In this document: positions 25,786 through 34,846 of the stretch, in pieces
Layout of the letters: every line of letters begins with the position of its first letter
Position numbering within the stretch: the first letter of the stretch is position 1
Assembly (NCBI GenBank): GCA_963707905.1
Contig: CAVPSA010000018.1
Coordinates: 62,001-126,000, forward strand
Source: DASXKD01 sp963707905
GTDB lineage: Bacteria; Actinomycetota; Actinomycetes; Streptosporangiales; Streptosporangiaceae
Length of the DNA stretch: 64,000 nt
Direction: 5' to 3'
The notes under the pieces: model-generated
Database searches by the model: none
The model's input: the letters and a program-made list of their open reading frames with translations, nothing else
Told to the model about the DNA's origin: nothing
Translations under genes and position numbers: made by a program

Positions 25786-27249
25786 TCATGGCTCGCGGAT
25801 CACCTCGGCGGGGTCCTTGTCGCTGCGCAGGCCCTGGTAGGACGGAGCCCGCATGCGCCCCGCACGGGTCCAGCCGGTGAAGCGGATCTCGGCGACCAGT
25901 ACCGGCTCGGCCCAGACGGCGTCGCGCGCGTGGTCCGCAGGCAGCGCAGCGGCGAACGGCGAGGTGGCCCGTTGCAGCGGGGCGAGCTGCGCGGTGAGCT
26001 GGCGCAGCACCCGGTCGGTGAACCCGGTCCCGACATGGCCCGCGTAGGCCAGGCCGCCGTCCTCCTGGACCCCGACCAGCAGCGAGCCGATCTGCCCCGA
26101 CCGGTTCCCCTTGCCGGGGCGCCAGCCGCCGATCACCGCCTCCTGCCGCCGGATGTTCTTGACCTTGCGCCACGTGCCCGGCCGTTTCCCCGGCTCGTAG
26201 CGGGAGTCGAGGCGCTTGGCCACGACGCCCTCCAGGCCGTGCTGCACGGACACCGCCTGCACGTCGGCCCCGGCCTCCGCGGTGAAAGAGGGCGGCGTCT
26301 GCCACGAGGGGCCGTATAGCGCCAATTCCTCAAGCAGCGCCCGGCGCCGCGTATACGGCAGGTCGAGCAGCGGCCGGCCGTCCAGGTGCAGCAGGTCGAA
26401 CGCCAGGTAGGTGACCGGGTACTCGGCGGCCAGCCGCTGCGCCACCGACGCGTCCCGCACGTGCATCCGGTTCTGCAGTGCCTCGAAGTCCGGCCAGCCC
26501 GACTCGCCGAGGGTGACGGCCTCCCCGTCGAGCAGCGCGTCCCGCCGGCCCACGGCCGCCGCCAGGCCACGCAGTTCCGGGTAGGCGGCGGTGACGTCCT
26601 CGCCGGTCCGGGAGACCAGCCGGACCCGGCTGCCTTCGCAGTAGGCCAGCGCGCGCACCCCATCCCACTTCATCTCCAGCGCCCAGGCGCCGTCGTCGGG
26701 CGGCAGGTGCGGCTCGGACCTGGCGAGCATCGGCGGCAGTATCCCGGGCAGCGGCTGGCGTTCCCGGTGCATCATCCAGTCGGTGCCCCTGGTGCGGAAC
26801 AGCGTGTACCCGCCGGTCAGCCGCCGCCCGTGCAGCACCACCTTGACCTCGCTGCCGGTCCACTTGACCGCCTCGAAGGTGCCGCGATCCCAGATCGTGA
26901 CCGTGCCCGCGCCGTACTCGCCGTCAGGGATCCGGCCGGAGAACCCGGCGTACTCCATCGGATGATCCTCGGTGTGCGCGGCGAAGTGGTTCACCGCGGG
27001 GTCGTCGGGCACCCCCTTGGGCACCGCCCAGGAGACCAGCACGCCGTCGCGTTCCAGCCGGAAGTCCCAGTGCAGCCTGCGGGCGTGGTGCTCCTGCACC
27101 ACGAACACCCGGTCCGGCTCGTCCCCGGGCGCCGGGTTACCGGGCTGGGCCGTGCCAGGCTCTGGCGGGCCCGGTTCTGCCGAGTCCGGCATCGGCTCCG
27201 GCGTGCGCCCGCGGTTCCGTTTGCCCCGGTAGGCGTCCAGGGAATCCAT
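25786..27249 (-). CDS. LigD-type ATP-dependent DNA ligase with 3'-phosphoesterase domain, no polymerase domain
   Basis: 487 residues from ATG 27249. N-terminal 3'-phosphoesterase domain at about 40-165: FVVQEHHARRLHWDFRLERDG and SWAVPKGVP. Ligase core at about 170-375: the active Lys in EMKWDGVRA, LLDGEAVTL and GLEGVVAKRLDSRYEPGKR. OB-fold domain: IGGWRPGKGNRSGQIGSLLVGV and AEIRFTGWTRAGRMRAPSY. It joins nicks or ends in Ku-dependent end joining. The polymerase/primase domain of full LigD is absent and no Ku gene is visible in the window, so those parts must be elsewhere. Confidence 0.9.
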   Translation of the reverse strand: MDSLDAYRGKRNRGRTPEPMPDSAEPGPPEPGTAQPGNPAPGDEPDRVFVVQEHHARRLHWDFRLERDGVLVSWAVPKGVPDDPAVNHFAAHTEDHPMEYAGFSGRIPDGEYGAGTVTIWDRGTFEAVKWTGSEVKVVLHGRRLTGGYTLFRTRGTDWMMHRERQPLPGILPPMLARSEPHLPPDDGAWALEMKWDGVRALAYCEGSRVRLVSRTGEDVTAAYPELRGLAAAVGRRDALLDGEAVTLGESGWPDFEALQNRMHVRDASVAQRLAAEYPVTYLAFDLLHLDGRPLLDLPYTRRRALLEELALYGPSWQTPPSFTAEAGADVQAVSVQHGLEGVVAKRLDSRYEPGKRPGTWRKVKNIRRQEAVIGGWRPGKGNRSGQIGSLLVGVQEDGGLAYAGHVGTGFTDRVLRQLTAQLAPLQRATSPFAAALPADHARDAVWAEPVLVAEIRFTGWTRAGRMRAPSYQGLRSDKDPAEVIREP

Positions 27250-27553
27250 GCCCAGGGCCTACCCAGGATGTGGCCGCCGGCCACCCGCGGCCTTTGCCGG
27301 CCGGCGTTTCACGCGGCACCGGACCGCAGCCGACACGTCACCGGGCCGCCGGTGGTGCCAGTGCGCCCCGCCGGGCGTGGTGGAGGCCGACGGGGCGCAA
27401 CCAGGACTCCCCGGCTGGGGGCCGGTGCCGGCGGAGTCCCGTAACAATCGCCGGTCAACCTGATCGTCCGCTTGGTACCGGCTGACTGCTCGCTTGATAT
27501 CTGCCGAACCTAAGCTGAAGGGACCGTCGTGGCGGGCAGGTACCGTCAGGGGC
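27250..27553. other. intergenic region between the DNA ligase and DUF2277-type genes
   Basis: About 300 bases between divergent genes, with no supported coding sequence. The part near 27450-27540 is less GC-rich (CTGATCGTCCGCTTGGTACC, TTGATATCTGCC, TAAGCTGAAGGGACC) and likely holds the promoters. No clear repeat. Confidence 0.4.
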
Positions 27554-27844
27554 ATGTGCCGGAACATTACGACGCTGCGGGGGCTGGAACCGGCGGCCAC
27601 CAGCGAGGAGATCGAGGCCGCCGCGCGGCAGTACGTCCGCAAGGTCAGCGGGGTACAGTCGGCCACCAGCCGCACCGAGGAGCCGTTCGAACGGGCCGTC
27701 GCCCTGGTGGCCGAGGCGACCAGGGAACTGCTTGCCGGACTGCCACCGCGCCAGCAACCGCCGCCGACCCTGCCACCGCTGCGCCGCCCGGGGGTCAAGG
27801 AGCGGGAGCGCGCCCGCCAGGCACGGGCTGCGGCAGCACGCTAG
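27554..27844 (+). CDS. DUF2277 family protein
   Basis: 96 residues from ATG 27554. The start MCRNITTLRGLEPAATSEEIEAAA and ARQYVRKVSGVQ with a Thr/Glu/Phe-rich following stretch identify the DUF2277 family, small conserved bacterial proteins of unknown function. The C-terminus is Pro/Arg-rich (KERERARQARAA). It converges on the methyltransferase gene, with only 8 bases between the stop codons. Confidence 0.85.
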   Translation: MCRNITTLRGLEPAATSEEIEAAARQYVRKVSGVQSATSRTEEPFERAVALVAEATRELLAGLPPRQQPPPTLPPLRRPGVKERERARQARAAAAR

Positions 27845-27852
27845 GACATGCC

Positions 27853-28689
27853 CTAAGCCGCCGGATCCCCGCCCGTGCGCTGGCGGACCGCCTCGTAGAG
27901 CAGGATCGCCGCGGACGTCGACACGTTGAGCGAGTCGGCACGCCCGAACATGGGGATGCGCAGCCGCGTGCCGGCCCGCTCCAGCCACGTGGCGGGCAGC
28001 CCGCGCGCCTCCGAGCCGACCGCGATGGCCGTCGGGCCGGTCAGGTCGGCCGCGGTGAGCGGCACGTCGCCGTCCGGGGCCGCCGCCACCAGGGCCAGCG
28101 AGTGCTTCTCCAGCCAGGCGAACACCTCGGCGGTGCTGGCCGAAGCGACCGGCACGGAGAACACGGTGCCCTTGCTGGCCCGCACCACGTTCGGGTTCGC
28201 CCAGTCGGTCACCGGGTCGGCCGCGATCACCGCGGTGACCCCGGCCGCATCCGCGGTGCGCAGGATCGCCCCCAGGTTGCCCGGTTTCTCCACGCCCTCG
28301 CAGATCAGCACGAGCGGGCTGGTGCCGGGCTCCAGCGCCGCCAGGCTGGTGCGCACGGCAGGCAGCACGGCAAGCCAGCCGTCCGGCGACTCCCGGTAGG
28401 CGATCTTGCCGAACACCGCCCGGCTGACCCGGATCACCTCGGCGCCCAGGCCGTCCACCCGGTCGATCATCTGCTGTGCGCCGGGGCCGGCCAATTCGGG
28501 GCACACGTACAGTTCCCGCGGGCGGGCGCCGGCCGACAGGGCCAGGCCGAGTTCCTCGCAGCCCTCGACCAGGGTCACCCCGGCCCGGTCGCGGGCCCGG
28601 CGGTGCCGCAGCGCCACCAGTCGCTTCACCCGGGCATTGGCCGGGCTGGTGATCTCCAGGCCGGCCTGCGGCCGGGCGCCGGCACTCAT
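27853..28689 (-). CDS. TrmH/SpoU-family RNA 2'-O-methyltransferase
   Basis: 278 residues from ATG 28689. The N-terminal substrate-binding part contains SPANARVKRLVALRHRRARDRAG and VEGCEELGLAL. The SPOUT knot domain carries motif 1 EGVEKPGNLGAILRTADAAGV, motif 2 IAVGSEARGLPATWLE and motif 3 IPMFGRADSLNVSTSAAILLYE. It should methylate ribose 2'-OH in rRNA or tRNA with S-adenosylmethionine. The exact RNA target is not predictable. A start nine bases upstream (28698) is possible. Confidence 0.9.
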   Translation of the reverse strand: MSAGARPQAGLEITSPANARVKRLVALRHRRARDRAGVTLVEGCEELGLALSAGARPRELYVCPELAGPGAQQMIDRVDGLGAEVIRVSRAVFGKIAYRESPDGWLAVLPAVRTSLAALEPGTSPLVLICEGVEKPGNLGAILRTADAAGVTAVIAADPVTDWANPNVVRASKGTVFSVPVASASTAEVFAWLEKHSLALVAAAPDGDVPLTAADLTGPTAIAVGSEARGLPATWLERAGTRLRIPMFGRADSLNVSTSAAILLYEAVRQRTGGDPAA

Positions 28690-28919
28690 GCGCCTCATCG
28701 TAGAGCCGGCCCTGGCCCTGGCCGGCCAGGCCCAGCGGCGTCCGGAAGTGGAGTATTGCCGGAATCCGGTCGCCAGGAAACCGCCCCGTGCGGAATCCGC
28801 CGTGCGGGAGATTGGCAAAAGACGGTTACTTGAATTGCAGTTGTGGTTCAGTATGTGTGCTGTAGTTACTTCCCAGTAGGGATGAACCCGCTGTAAACAT
28901 CGCGAAGGGGAGAGCGCGA

Positions 28920-30167
28920 ATGTTCCGGAAAACTCATGCCTTTAGCCTGGCCGCTGCCGTGGTGCTCGCGGGAGGGGTGTTTGCCCAGGCACCGGCCGCG
29001 TTTGCCAATGCGCTGGAAACCGGCTATCAGGGCAGCGCGTACGGCACCCAGGTAAACGTCGGCTCGGTCGTGCAGTCGGGCCGGTCGGCACTGTCCGTCC
29101 TGGGCTGCGTCTCGCAGCCCGGCGTGCAAAAGACCAACACGGTGGTATCGGTGAATGCCCCGCCGGCGCTCACCACCGGCACGCTCGACACCAGTTCCGC
29201 CTCACAAACCACGGCCACCGGTGTCGCCTCGGCGTCCGCCAGCAGCATCCAGTCCGTCAGCCTGCTGAGCGGCCTGGTGTCGGCCCGTGCGGTGACCTCG
29301 GTGAGCACCACGAGCCGCGACAACTCGACCGGGGCGCTGTCCGTCAGCGCGGCCGGGACCCAGTTCCTCGGCCTGTCCGTGGCCGGGGTACCCATCGGCG
29401 GTACGCCCGCGCCGAACACCAAGATCACCCTGCCGGGCGTCGGGTACGTACTGCTCAACCAGCAGACCCCGAGCATCGGGGCGGTCGCGGCGAACCTGAC
29501 GGTTATCGGCATCCACGTGGTGGTGACCATCAGCACGCCGCTGGCCGACGCCGGGACCCAGATTTACGTGAGCTACGCCACAAGCGGCCTCGGCGGCCCG
29601 GTCCGCGGCCTGCTCGGCGGTGCCGGGTACGGGGCGAGCGCCCGTGTGGGCGGCAACGTCATCGCCGGAGAGGAGTTCCCGCAGCCGATGCCGTGCCTGG
29701 GCACGCACGGGAACACCCTGACCAACTCGGCCGTCTCGCTGGGGGTCCCGGGCGTGCTGACCACCGGCACGGTGACCGACACCGCCAACGGCACCGCGAA
29801 CGGCAAGGGGGTGGCGGGCGAGGTGACCGCCGCCATCCAGAACCTCAACCTGCTCAGCGGCTTGGTGACGGCGACGGCGGTCAAGGCGGACGTCACCGCG
29901 TCCGGCAATCCGCCGTCGTTCGGCGACACCTCCTCGTTCGTCGGCCTGTCCGTGGCCGGGCAGCCCGGGATCGGTGACAGCGTCCCGGCGAACACCAAGG
30001 TGCCGCTGGCCGGGATCGGCACCCTGTGGCTGCACCGGGTGGTGCAGACCGGGTCGAGCATCAGGGTGATCATGATCCAGCTCAACGTGACGGTGCCGTC
30101 GAACCCGCTCGGGCTGAGCCCAGGCACCGTCGTCGACATCGCCTCGGCACAGGTGAACGTCAACTAG
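28920..30167 (+). CDS. secreted protein of the choice-of-anchor P type
   Basis: 415 residues; ATG 28920 follows GAAGGGGAGAG. A clear signal peptide ends near AFANALETG. Two homologous halves (about 60-215 and 225-410) each run VNxPxxLTTGT, SIQSVSLLSGLVSARAV / AIQNLNLLSGLVTATAV, FVGLSVAGxP, NTKxxLPGxG and a long beta-rich stretch. This is the pattern of the choice-of-anchor P family. No sortase motif is seen at the C-terminus. Extracellular; function unknown. The upstream 28790-28910 stretch is AT-richer and may carry the promoter (TTGAAT then TATGTG, 16 apart). Confidence 0.72.
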   Translation: MFRKTHAFSLAAAVVLAGGVFAQAPAAFANALETGYQGSAYGTQVNVGSVVQSGRSALSVLGCVSQPGVQKTNTVVSVNAPPALTTGTLDTSSASQTTATGVASASASSIQSVSLLSGLVSARAVTSVSTTSRDNSTGALSVSAAGTQFLGLSVAGVPIGGTPAPNTKITLPGVGYVLLNQQTPSIGAVAANLTVIGIHVVVTISTPLADAGTQIYVSYATSGLGGPVRGLLGGAGYGASARVGGNVIAGEEFPQPMPCLGTHGNTLTNSAVSLGVPGVLTTGTVTDTANGTANGKGVAGEVTAAIQNLNLLSGLVTATAVKADVTASGNPPSFGDTSSFVGLSVAGQPGIGDSVPANTKVPLAGIGTLWLHRVVQTGSSIRVIMIQLNVTVPSNPLGLSPGTVVDIASAQVNVN

Positions 30168-30199
30168 GCGGCGCCCGCGGCGAGGCGCATCGCAGCACC

Positions 30200-30236
30200 G
30201 CGGCAGGGCGGGCCCGGGCGGGGCCCGCCCTGCCGC
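30200..30236. terminator. bidirectional terminator, 16-bp perfect stem
   Basis: Inverted repeat GCGGCAGGGCGGGCCC (30200-30215) and its complement (30221-30236) around a five-base loop. It separates the convergent choice-of-anchor P and FAD-oxidase genes. Confidence 0.8.
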
Positions 30237-30254
30237 TCGCGTACGGGAGACGAG

Positions 30255-31532
30255 CTAGTCCTCGCGGGGGAAGTAGGAGTCCATGAAGTCGTTGCGGAAC
30301 TTGCCCGCCGGATCCAGGGAGCGGGCCAGGGCCCGGAAATCATCCCAGCGCGGGTAGCGGGCGCGCACCGCCTGCGGCGCCATGCCGGACACCTTGCCCC
30401 AGTGCGGCCGGGCGCCGAGTGGCACGAGTTCCCTTTCGACCGCGGCGATCACCGGGCGGACCGCGCCGGGGTCGAGGATCCAGGTGAAGTGGAGCGCGAC
30501 CGAGTCCTGGTGATAGGCCGTGCTCAGCCACGCCTGGTCCGCCGCGACCGTGCGGATCTCCGATGTCCGCAGCACCGGCGCGATCAGCGCCCCCAGGCCG
30601 GTCAGCGCCTCGATCGCGGGGATGGCCGCCTGCCGGGGGAGCAGGTACTCGGTCTGGAGTTCCGCGCCGGCACTCGGGGTGAAGCCGAGCCGGAAATGCG
30701 GGAGCCGCTCATGCCACGGGCCAGGCACACCCTCCTGCCGCGTGGTCGTGGCCACGGGCATGCCGGGCACCGGGTGCCGGGGCCCGTCGGCTGGACGGGC
30801 GCCATGCCAGGGCCGGCCAGCCGGGAAGTTCTCCGTATCGCCGTCCCGGTGCTTGACCCACACCTGGTGGTGCCGGCCGCCCGTCCACCGGGTGAACACG
30901 CTGACGCTGTAGGCGGCGCCCATGATGTCGTCGAAGTGACTGGTCAGCTCGCCCGCGGGCAGGTCGTCATAGACGTACTGACGGACGGCGAAAGCCGGGA
31001 CCAGGTCCAGGGTGAGGGTGGTGACGATGCCGAGGGCACCCAGCCCGACGGCCGCGCCGGGGAACCTTGCCTGGTCGGTGTCCCGGTCCAGGGCGATCAG
31101 GCTGCCGTCGGCGGTGACCAGTTCCAGCGCGCGGACGGCGGCGGGCAGGTTGCGGTTGCGGTCACCCGAGCCGTGGGTCGCGGTGGCGCAGGCGCCGGCC
31201 ACCGAGATGTGCGGGAGTGAGGCAAGGTTGGGCAGCGCCCAGCCAGCCGCGGTCAGCCGCTGGGCCAGGTCGCCGTACGTGACGCCCGCCGTGACGGTCA
31301 CGGTGCCCGCCGCCGCGTCGATGTCGGCGACCGGAGGCAGCCCAGCGGTGGAGATCAGCTCGCCATCGGTGTCGGCGATCCGGTTGAAGGAATGCCCGGT
31401 GCCGAGAGCACGCGCGTGCGTGCTCCCGGCAACCAGGGCCTGTAGTTCCGCGGCCGTGCGCGGGCTGCGCACTTCCGCCGCGCGGAACTCGACGTTCCCC
31501 GCCCAGTTGACCGGTCCGGCGGGCCTGTGCAT
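30255..31532 (-). CDS. FAD-linked alditol/lactone oxidase (AldO-like)
   Basis: 425 residues from ATG 31532. N-terminal VAO-type FAD domain: NWAGNVEFRAAEVRSP, LGTGHSFNRIADTDGELI, LPHISVAGACATATHGSGDRN (the H that can hold FAD covalently lies in ATGTGHSF-type LGTGHSF), AVGLGALGIVTTLTL. The C-terminal domain is of the D-arabinono-lactone oxidase type (HWGKVSGM near residue 370, DFRALARSLDPAGKFRNDFM at the end). Length and motifs fit alditol oxidases such as Streptomyces AldO, which oxidise polyols with O2. It follows the secreted-protein gene by five bases. Confidence 0.85.
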   Translation of the reverse strand: MHRPAGPVNWAGNVEFRAAEVRSPRTAAELQALVAGSTHARALGTGHSFNRIADTDGELISTAGLPPVADIDAAAGTVTVTAGVTYGDLAQRLTAAGWALPNLASLPHISVAGACATATHGSGDRNRNLPAAVRALELVTADGSLIALDRDTDQARFPGAAVGLGALGIVTTLTLDLVPAFAVRQYVYDDLPAGELTSHFDDIMGAAYSVSVFTRWTGGRHHQVWVKHRDGDTENFPAGRPWHGARPADGPRHPVPGMPVATTTRQEGVPGPWHERLPHFRLGFTPSAGAELQTEYLLPRQAAIPAIEALTGLGALIAPVLRTSEIRTVAADQAWLSTAYHQDSVALHFTWILDPGAVRPVIAAVERELVPLGARPHWGKVSGMAPQAVRARYPRWDDFRALARSLDPAGKFRNDFMDSYFPRED

Positions 31533-31537
31533 CTGCG

Positions 31538-33232
31538 TCAGCAGGACGGCTGGGAACGGACGCGCCCGGCGAACGCGCCCATGGTGCCCGGCCCCACCTT
31601 GCCGTACTGCTTGGCACCGCCGAAGGAGCGGCCGTTGGCCATGTTGCCGAACTCCCACACGCACTTCCCGGACACCTTCGCCAGGGTGAAGAACGGGAAG
31701 AAGTGCCCGGGGCCCTTCGGCGGCAGCACACAGCCCTTGCCGGTGACCAGGTTGCACGCGGTGTTGAACTCGGTGGCGCTGGTGTCGGTCATGAACTGGA
31801 TCTGCGAGTACCTGTGCCCGCTGCTCGTCGGCAGCCGCTGCAGGAACGGCGTCGGGAACGGGCCGGCCTTGACCGAGTGCGGCCAGTCGGCCCAGTAAGG
31901 CGAGCCGTCGTAGTCCAGGTCGCCGATGGCGTCGAAGAACACGTCGCAGCCGGTCACCAGGTTCGGGGCCACCGTGCCGCCGTGGGTGTCGCCCTTCTTG
32001 AAGCACGGCGAGTCGTCGGGCTCGAACGATTTGCCCGTGTCCGGGCTGGTCTCGTACGGGCCGTGGCAGTTCTTGTAGTAGGTGTCCTTGAAGCTGCCGG
32101 CGGTGAGCGTGGCGGGGCCCGTCACGCTGGTGCAGGCCTCAAAGTGGCCGATCTCGTACTGGGTGTTGATCATGTAAGGGCCGATGCCCCACGGGATGAC
32201 GTTCTGCGCCCGCGCGGTGTTGTACGCCGGCTGGAAGTTGAACCGGGTCCCGGTGCAGTCGAACGGGTTGGTGGTCATGAACCCGTTCTTGGCCGAGGCG
32301 ATCATGAAACCGCTCTTGCCCGTCGTATGGTCGGTTTCCAGCACCTCCAGCGCACGGCCGCCGGGGATCTTCGCGTCCCACATGTGGACGGTGATCTTGT
32401 CACCGGGGTTCATCAGCAGGGTGCGGGAGTTCGGCGTGAACGTGGCCAGGTTGCCCTTTTGCGGGCTTGGCGGCCCGGTGGGCACCCCGTTGGCCTGCAC
32501 GTAGGCGAAGTTGACCGGTTCGGTGCAGTTCGGGTTGCAGTTGCCGCTGCCGTTGCCCTGGCACTCCAGGCTGTCGATGTTGAGCGCCGAGCACCAGTGC
32601 GCGTCGTCGCAACTGGTGGCGTCCTCGAACGGCGCGAAGCCGGGCGGGTAGAACTGAAGCTCCACGAAGCCCTGGCCGCCACCGAGGTACCTGCCGCGCG
32701 GCGCGTTCTTGTCCGACCGCGGGGTACACGGCAGCAGTGGCGCCGAGTTCGGGTCGCAGACGGTGGTGGAGAACCACGGCGCGATCGACAGTTCGAACCA
32801 GTGCGTCACGTCCTTGCCGGGGGTCTTCACGGTCGGCAGGGCCGCCGGGTCCCTGGGCAGGTTCTCGGTGATGCTGAAGTTGTTCCCCGAGCCGCGCCGG
32901 CCGGACACGAACCGCATCGACGGCTCGTCGTGCCCGATGTAGTGCCCGTGGTCGAGGAACCTGCCGCCGTCGGAGCCGTGCGGGTCCGCGCAGGCCAGGT
33001 CGAGCTTCACGGAGTGCTGGATCGGGCTGAACCCGTTGCAGTCAAGCTCGCCCAGCTTGTTGGGCTGCACACCGCCGCCGTAGCCCTGCTGCAGCACCGG
33101 ATGCGGGCGGGCGACGGCCCCAGTGGCCGCGGCGGCGGTGGTCGTCAGGGCCGGGACCGCCAGCGCGAGCGCGGAACCGGCGATCAGGGCGGACAGAACG
33201 GGCAGCCGGCGAGCCTGCCGGGGCTTCCACAT
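31538..33232 (-). CDS. secreted Cys-rich protein of unknown function
   Basis: 564 residues from ATG 33232, with the strong ribosome site AAGGAGGTCGGT just before. The signal peptide runs to about residue 38. The mature part has many cysteines and aromatic, Asp/Asn-rich loops (CADPHGSDGGRFLDHGHYIGHDEP, ITVHMWDAKIPGGRALEV, CDVFFDAIGDLDYDGSPYW), consistent with a disulphide-bonded extracellular protein. No catalytic family recognised. Tight spacing to the AldO-like gene downstream suggests one operon, so a secreted partner acting on polyols or sugars is possible but unsupported by motifs. Confidence 0.7.
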   Translation of the reverse strand: MWKPRQARRLPVLSALIAGSALALAVPALTTTAAAATGAVARPHPVLQQGYGGGVQPNKLGELDCNGFSPIQHSVKLDLACADPHGSDGGRFLDHGHYIGHDEPSMRFVSGRRGSGNNFSITENLPRDPAALPTVKTPGKDVTHWFELSIAPWFSTTVCDPNSAPLLPCTPRSDKNAPRGRYLGGGQGFVELQFYPPGFAPFEDATSCDDAHWCSALNIDSLECQGNGSGNCNPNCTEPVNFAYVQANGVPTGPPSPQKGNLATFTPNSRTLLMNPGDKITVHMWDAKIPGGRALEVLETDHTTGKSGFMIASAKNGFMTTNPFDCTGTRFNFQPAYNTARAQNVIPWGIGPYMINTQYEIGHFEACTSVTGPATLTAGSFKDTYYKNCHGPYETSPDTGKSFEPDDSPCFKKGDTHGGTVAPNLVTGCDVFFDAIGDLDYDGSPYWADWPHSVKAGPFPTPFLQRLPTSSGHRYSQIQFMTDTSATEFNTACNLVTGKGCVLPPKGPGHFFPFFTLAKVSGKCVWEFGNMANGRSFGGAKQYGKVGPGTMGAFAGRVRSQPSC

Positions 33233-33625
33233 ACCGACCTCCTTGGGACGGTCAGGCGTGCTGGACCGCGCGGCACATCCGGATCCGCCCCCCATGGCTG
33301 TCGCCGGGCTACCGCCGCGATGGCTTGCGACAGGCACCTTATCGATCATCGATGGCGGGTGCGAGGACCGCCGTGGCCCGCGGCCTGCTCAGTTCGCGGC
33401 CAGGGCAAGGATGATCGCGCACAGCAGAAACAGGGCGGCCAGCACCGTGGCCATGAACAAGTCGTTCGCTGGCCCGCGCTCGGCGGTATGCCGGCCCATA
33501 TGGAAGCTGTACACCAGCGGGCCGCGCAGGGGAACCCCTCACGATGGTAATGAAAAGGCCAAAACACACGGGTCAGTGCTGCGGCTACAGAGTGTGGACG
33601 GGGCCTGGGGTGCCAGGCGATTAGA
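33233..33625. other. intergenic region around a possible micro-gene
   Basis: About 390 bases between the secreted-protein gene (minus) and the Nudix-like gene (plus). It holds the promoter of the former, including an AT-rich ATCGATCATCGATGG stretch near 33340, and the possible 36-codon membrane-protein gene at 33389-33499. Nothing else is supported. Confidence 0.4.
33389..33499 (-). CDS. possible 36-residue membrane microprotein
   Basis: ATG 33499 to TGA 33389 encodes a hydrophilic 14-residue start (MGRHTAERGPANDL). Then follow a single hydrophobic helix (ATVLAALFLLCAIILALAA) and one Asn. There is no good ribosome site and no known family. Charge distribution (positive N-terminus, hydrophobic end) fits a small tail-anchored peptide. 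It was found by reading the intergenic DNA; coding status is uncertain. Confidence 0.35.
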   Translation of the reverse strand: MGRHTAERGPANDLFMATVLAALFLLCAIILALAAN

Positions 33626-34831
33626 GTGGCCGGGTTGCTGACGGCGGACTGGAGGAGGTGCCACCGGGCCGTGGCCGATGGGCACTCCGCGGCTGCCGGA
33701 TCCACCGAAGACTGGCGAGCCGTCCGCACGGTGCTGACCGCGAACCGGCATGAACTGGGACGGGTCGCCGCCGGGCTGTACCCGGGCCTGCCGCGGGCCG
33801 GTTCGGCGGATCTGCTGTGCCGCGAGCAGTGGCTGCCCGCCGCGCCGCTGGAGCTGGATGACCTGCCGGTGACCTGGGATGGGCGGCCGCCGGGCGAGGA
33901 CGGCGCCCCGGGGCGGTACGACGTGGCCTCGGCACAGGTCCGGCCGCTGCGGCCGGGTGGGCGCCGGTACGCCAGTTACACCGACGCGGTCGCCGCGCTG
34001 GACCGGCCGGCCCTGTTCGAGAACAGGCCCTGCTACCGGCTGCTTGATGCCCGGCTGGCCGCCCCGGCGGGGCTGCGGATCGGGGAGACCAGCTACTTCG
34101 AAGGGATCGACCTCGGGCATGCGGTGGCGCATGAGCTTGCCGCGGCGTGGCAGCGCTCGGGGGACGCGGTGCGCATGACCGACCTGCCGCTGCGCGCGCT
34201 GGCCGGGGATCCGTGCGCGCTGGCCCGGCGGCCCGCCCTGGTTGCCGTCACCACCCTGACGCTGCGCCGGGACGCGGCCGGCGGTGCGTCCTTCGTCCTG
34301 CACTGGCGCGATCCCGCCAAGGTGAACCACGGCGGCGGGCTGTACCAGGTGCTGCCGGTCGGCCTGTTCCAGCCGGTGACGGCGGCGGCCGCGGCCATCC
34401 GGCACGACCTGAGCCTGTGGAAGTCCATGGCCAGGGAGTTCAGCGAGGAGTTCCTCGGCACCCCGGAGGACTACCACACCAGCGGCGGCCTGCTCGACTA
34501 CGAGGGCTGGCCGTTCTACCGCCGGCTCACCGCCGCCCGCCGCGAGGGCCGGCTGGCGGTGCACTGCCTCGGGCTCGGCGTGGACCCGCTGACGTTCGCC
34601 ACCGACGTCCTTGCCGTCGCGGTCTTCGACGCCCCGCTCTTCGACGCGGAGTTCGCCGGCCTGGTCGCGCTGAACGCCGAGGGCCGGGTCATCACCGGCG
34701 GCGGCCCGGCCGGAATCCCGTTCACCGCGGAAACGGTCGCCCGGCTCACCGGTGGCCGGGAACCGCTCCAGGCATCCGGGGCCGCGGTGCTCAACCTCGC
34801 CTGGGAGCACCGCGCCGGCCTACTGGGCTGA
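33626..34831 (+). CDS. conserved protein with Nudix-like C-terminal pattern
   Basis: 401 residues from GTG 33626; GTG 33671 is an alternative. The region LHWRDPAKVNHGGGLYQVLPVGLFQPVT...DLSLWKSMAREFSEEFLGTPE (about residues 225-285) resembles the Nudix-like segment in actinobacterial proteins that often carry an XRE-type HTH in front. Here no HTH is evident. The canonical Nudix GX5EX7REUXEEXGU box is only partly matched (REFSEEFLG). Probably a binding rather than hydrolysing domain; function unknown. Confidence 0.6.
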   Translation: MAGLLTADWRRCHRAVADGHSAAAGSTEDWRAVRTVLTANRHELGRVAAGLYPGLPRAGSADLLCREQWLPAAPLELDDLPVTWDGRPPGEDGAPGRYDVASAQVRPLRPGGRRYASYTDAVAALDRPALFENRPCYRLLDARLAAPAGLRIGETSYFEGIDLGHAVAHELAAAWQRSGDAVRMTDLPLRALAGDPCALARRPALVAVTTLTLRRDAAGGASFVLHWRDPAKVNHGGGLYQVLPVGLFQPVTAAAAAIRHDLSLWKSMAREFSEEFLGTPEDYHTSGGLLDYEGWPFYRRLTAARREGRLAVHCLGLGVDPLTFATDVLAVAVFDAPLFDAEFAGLVALNAEGRVITGGGPAGIPFTAETVARLTGGREPLQASGAAVLNLAWEHRAGLLG

Positions 34832-34846
34832 TGCCCCGCGGGCGGC

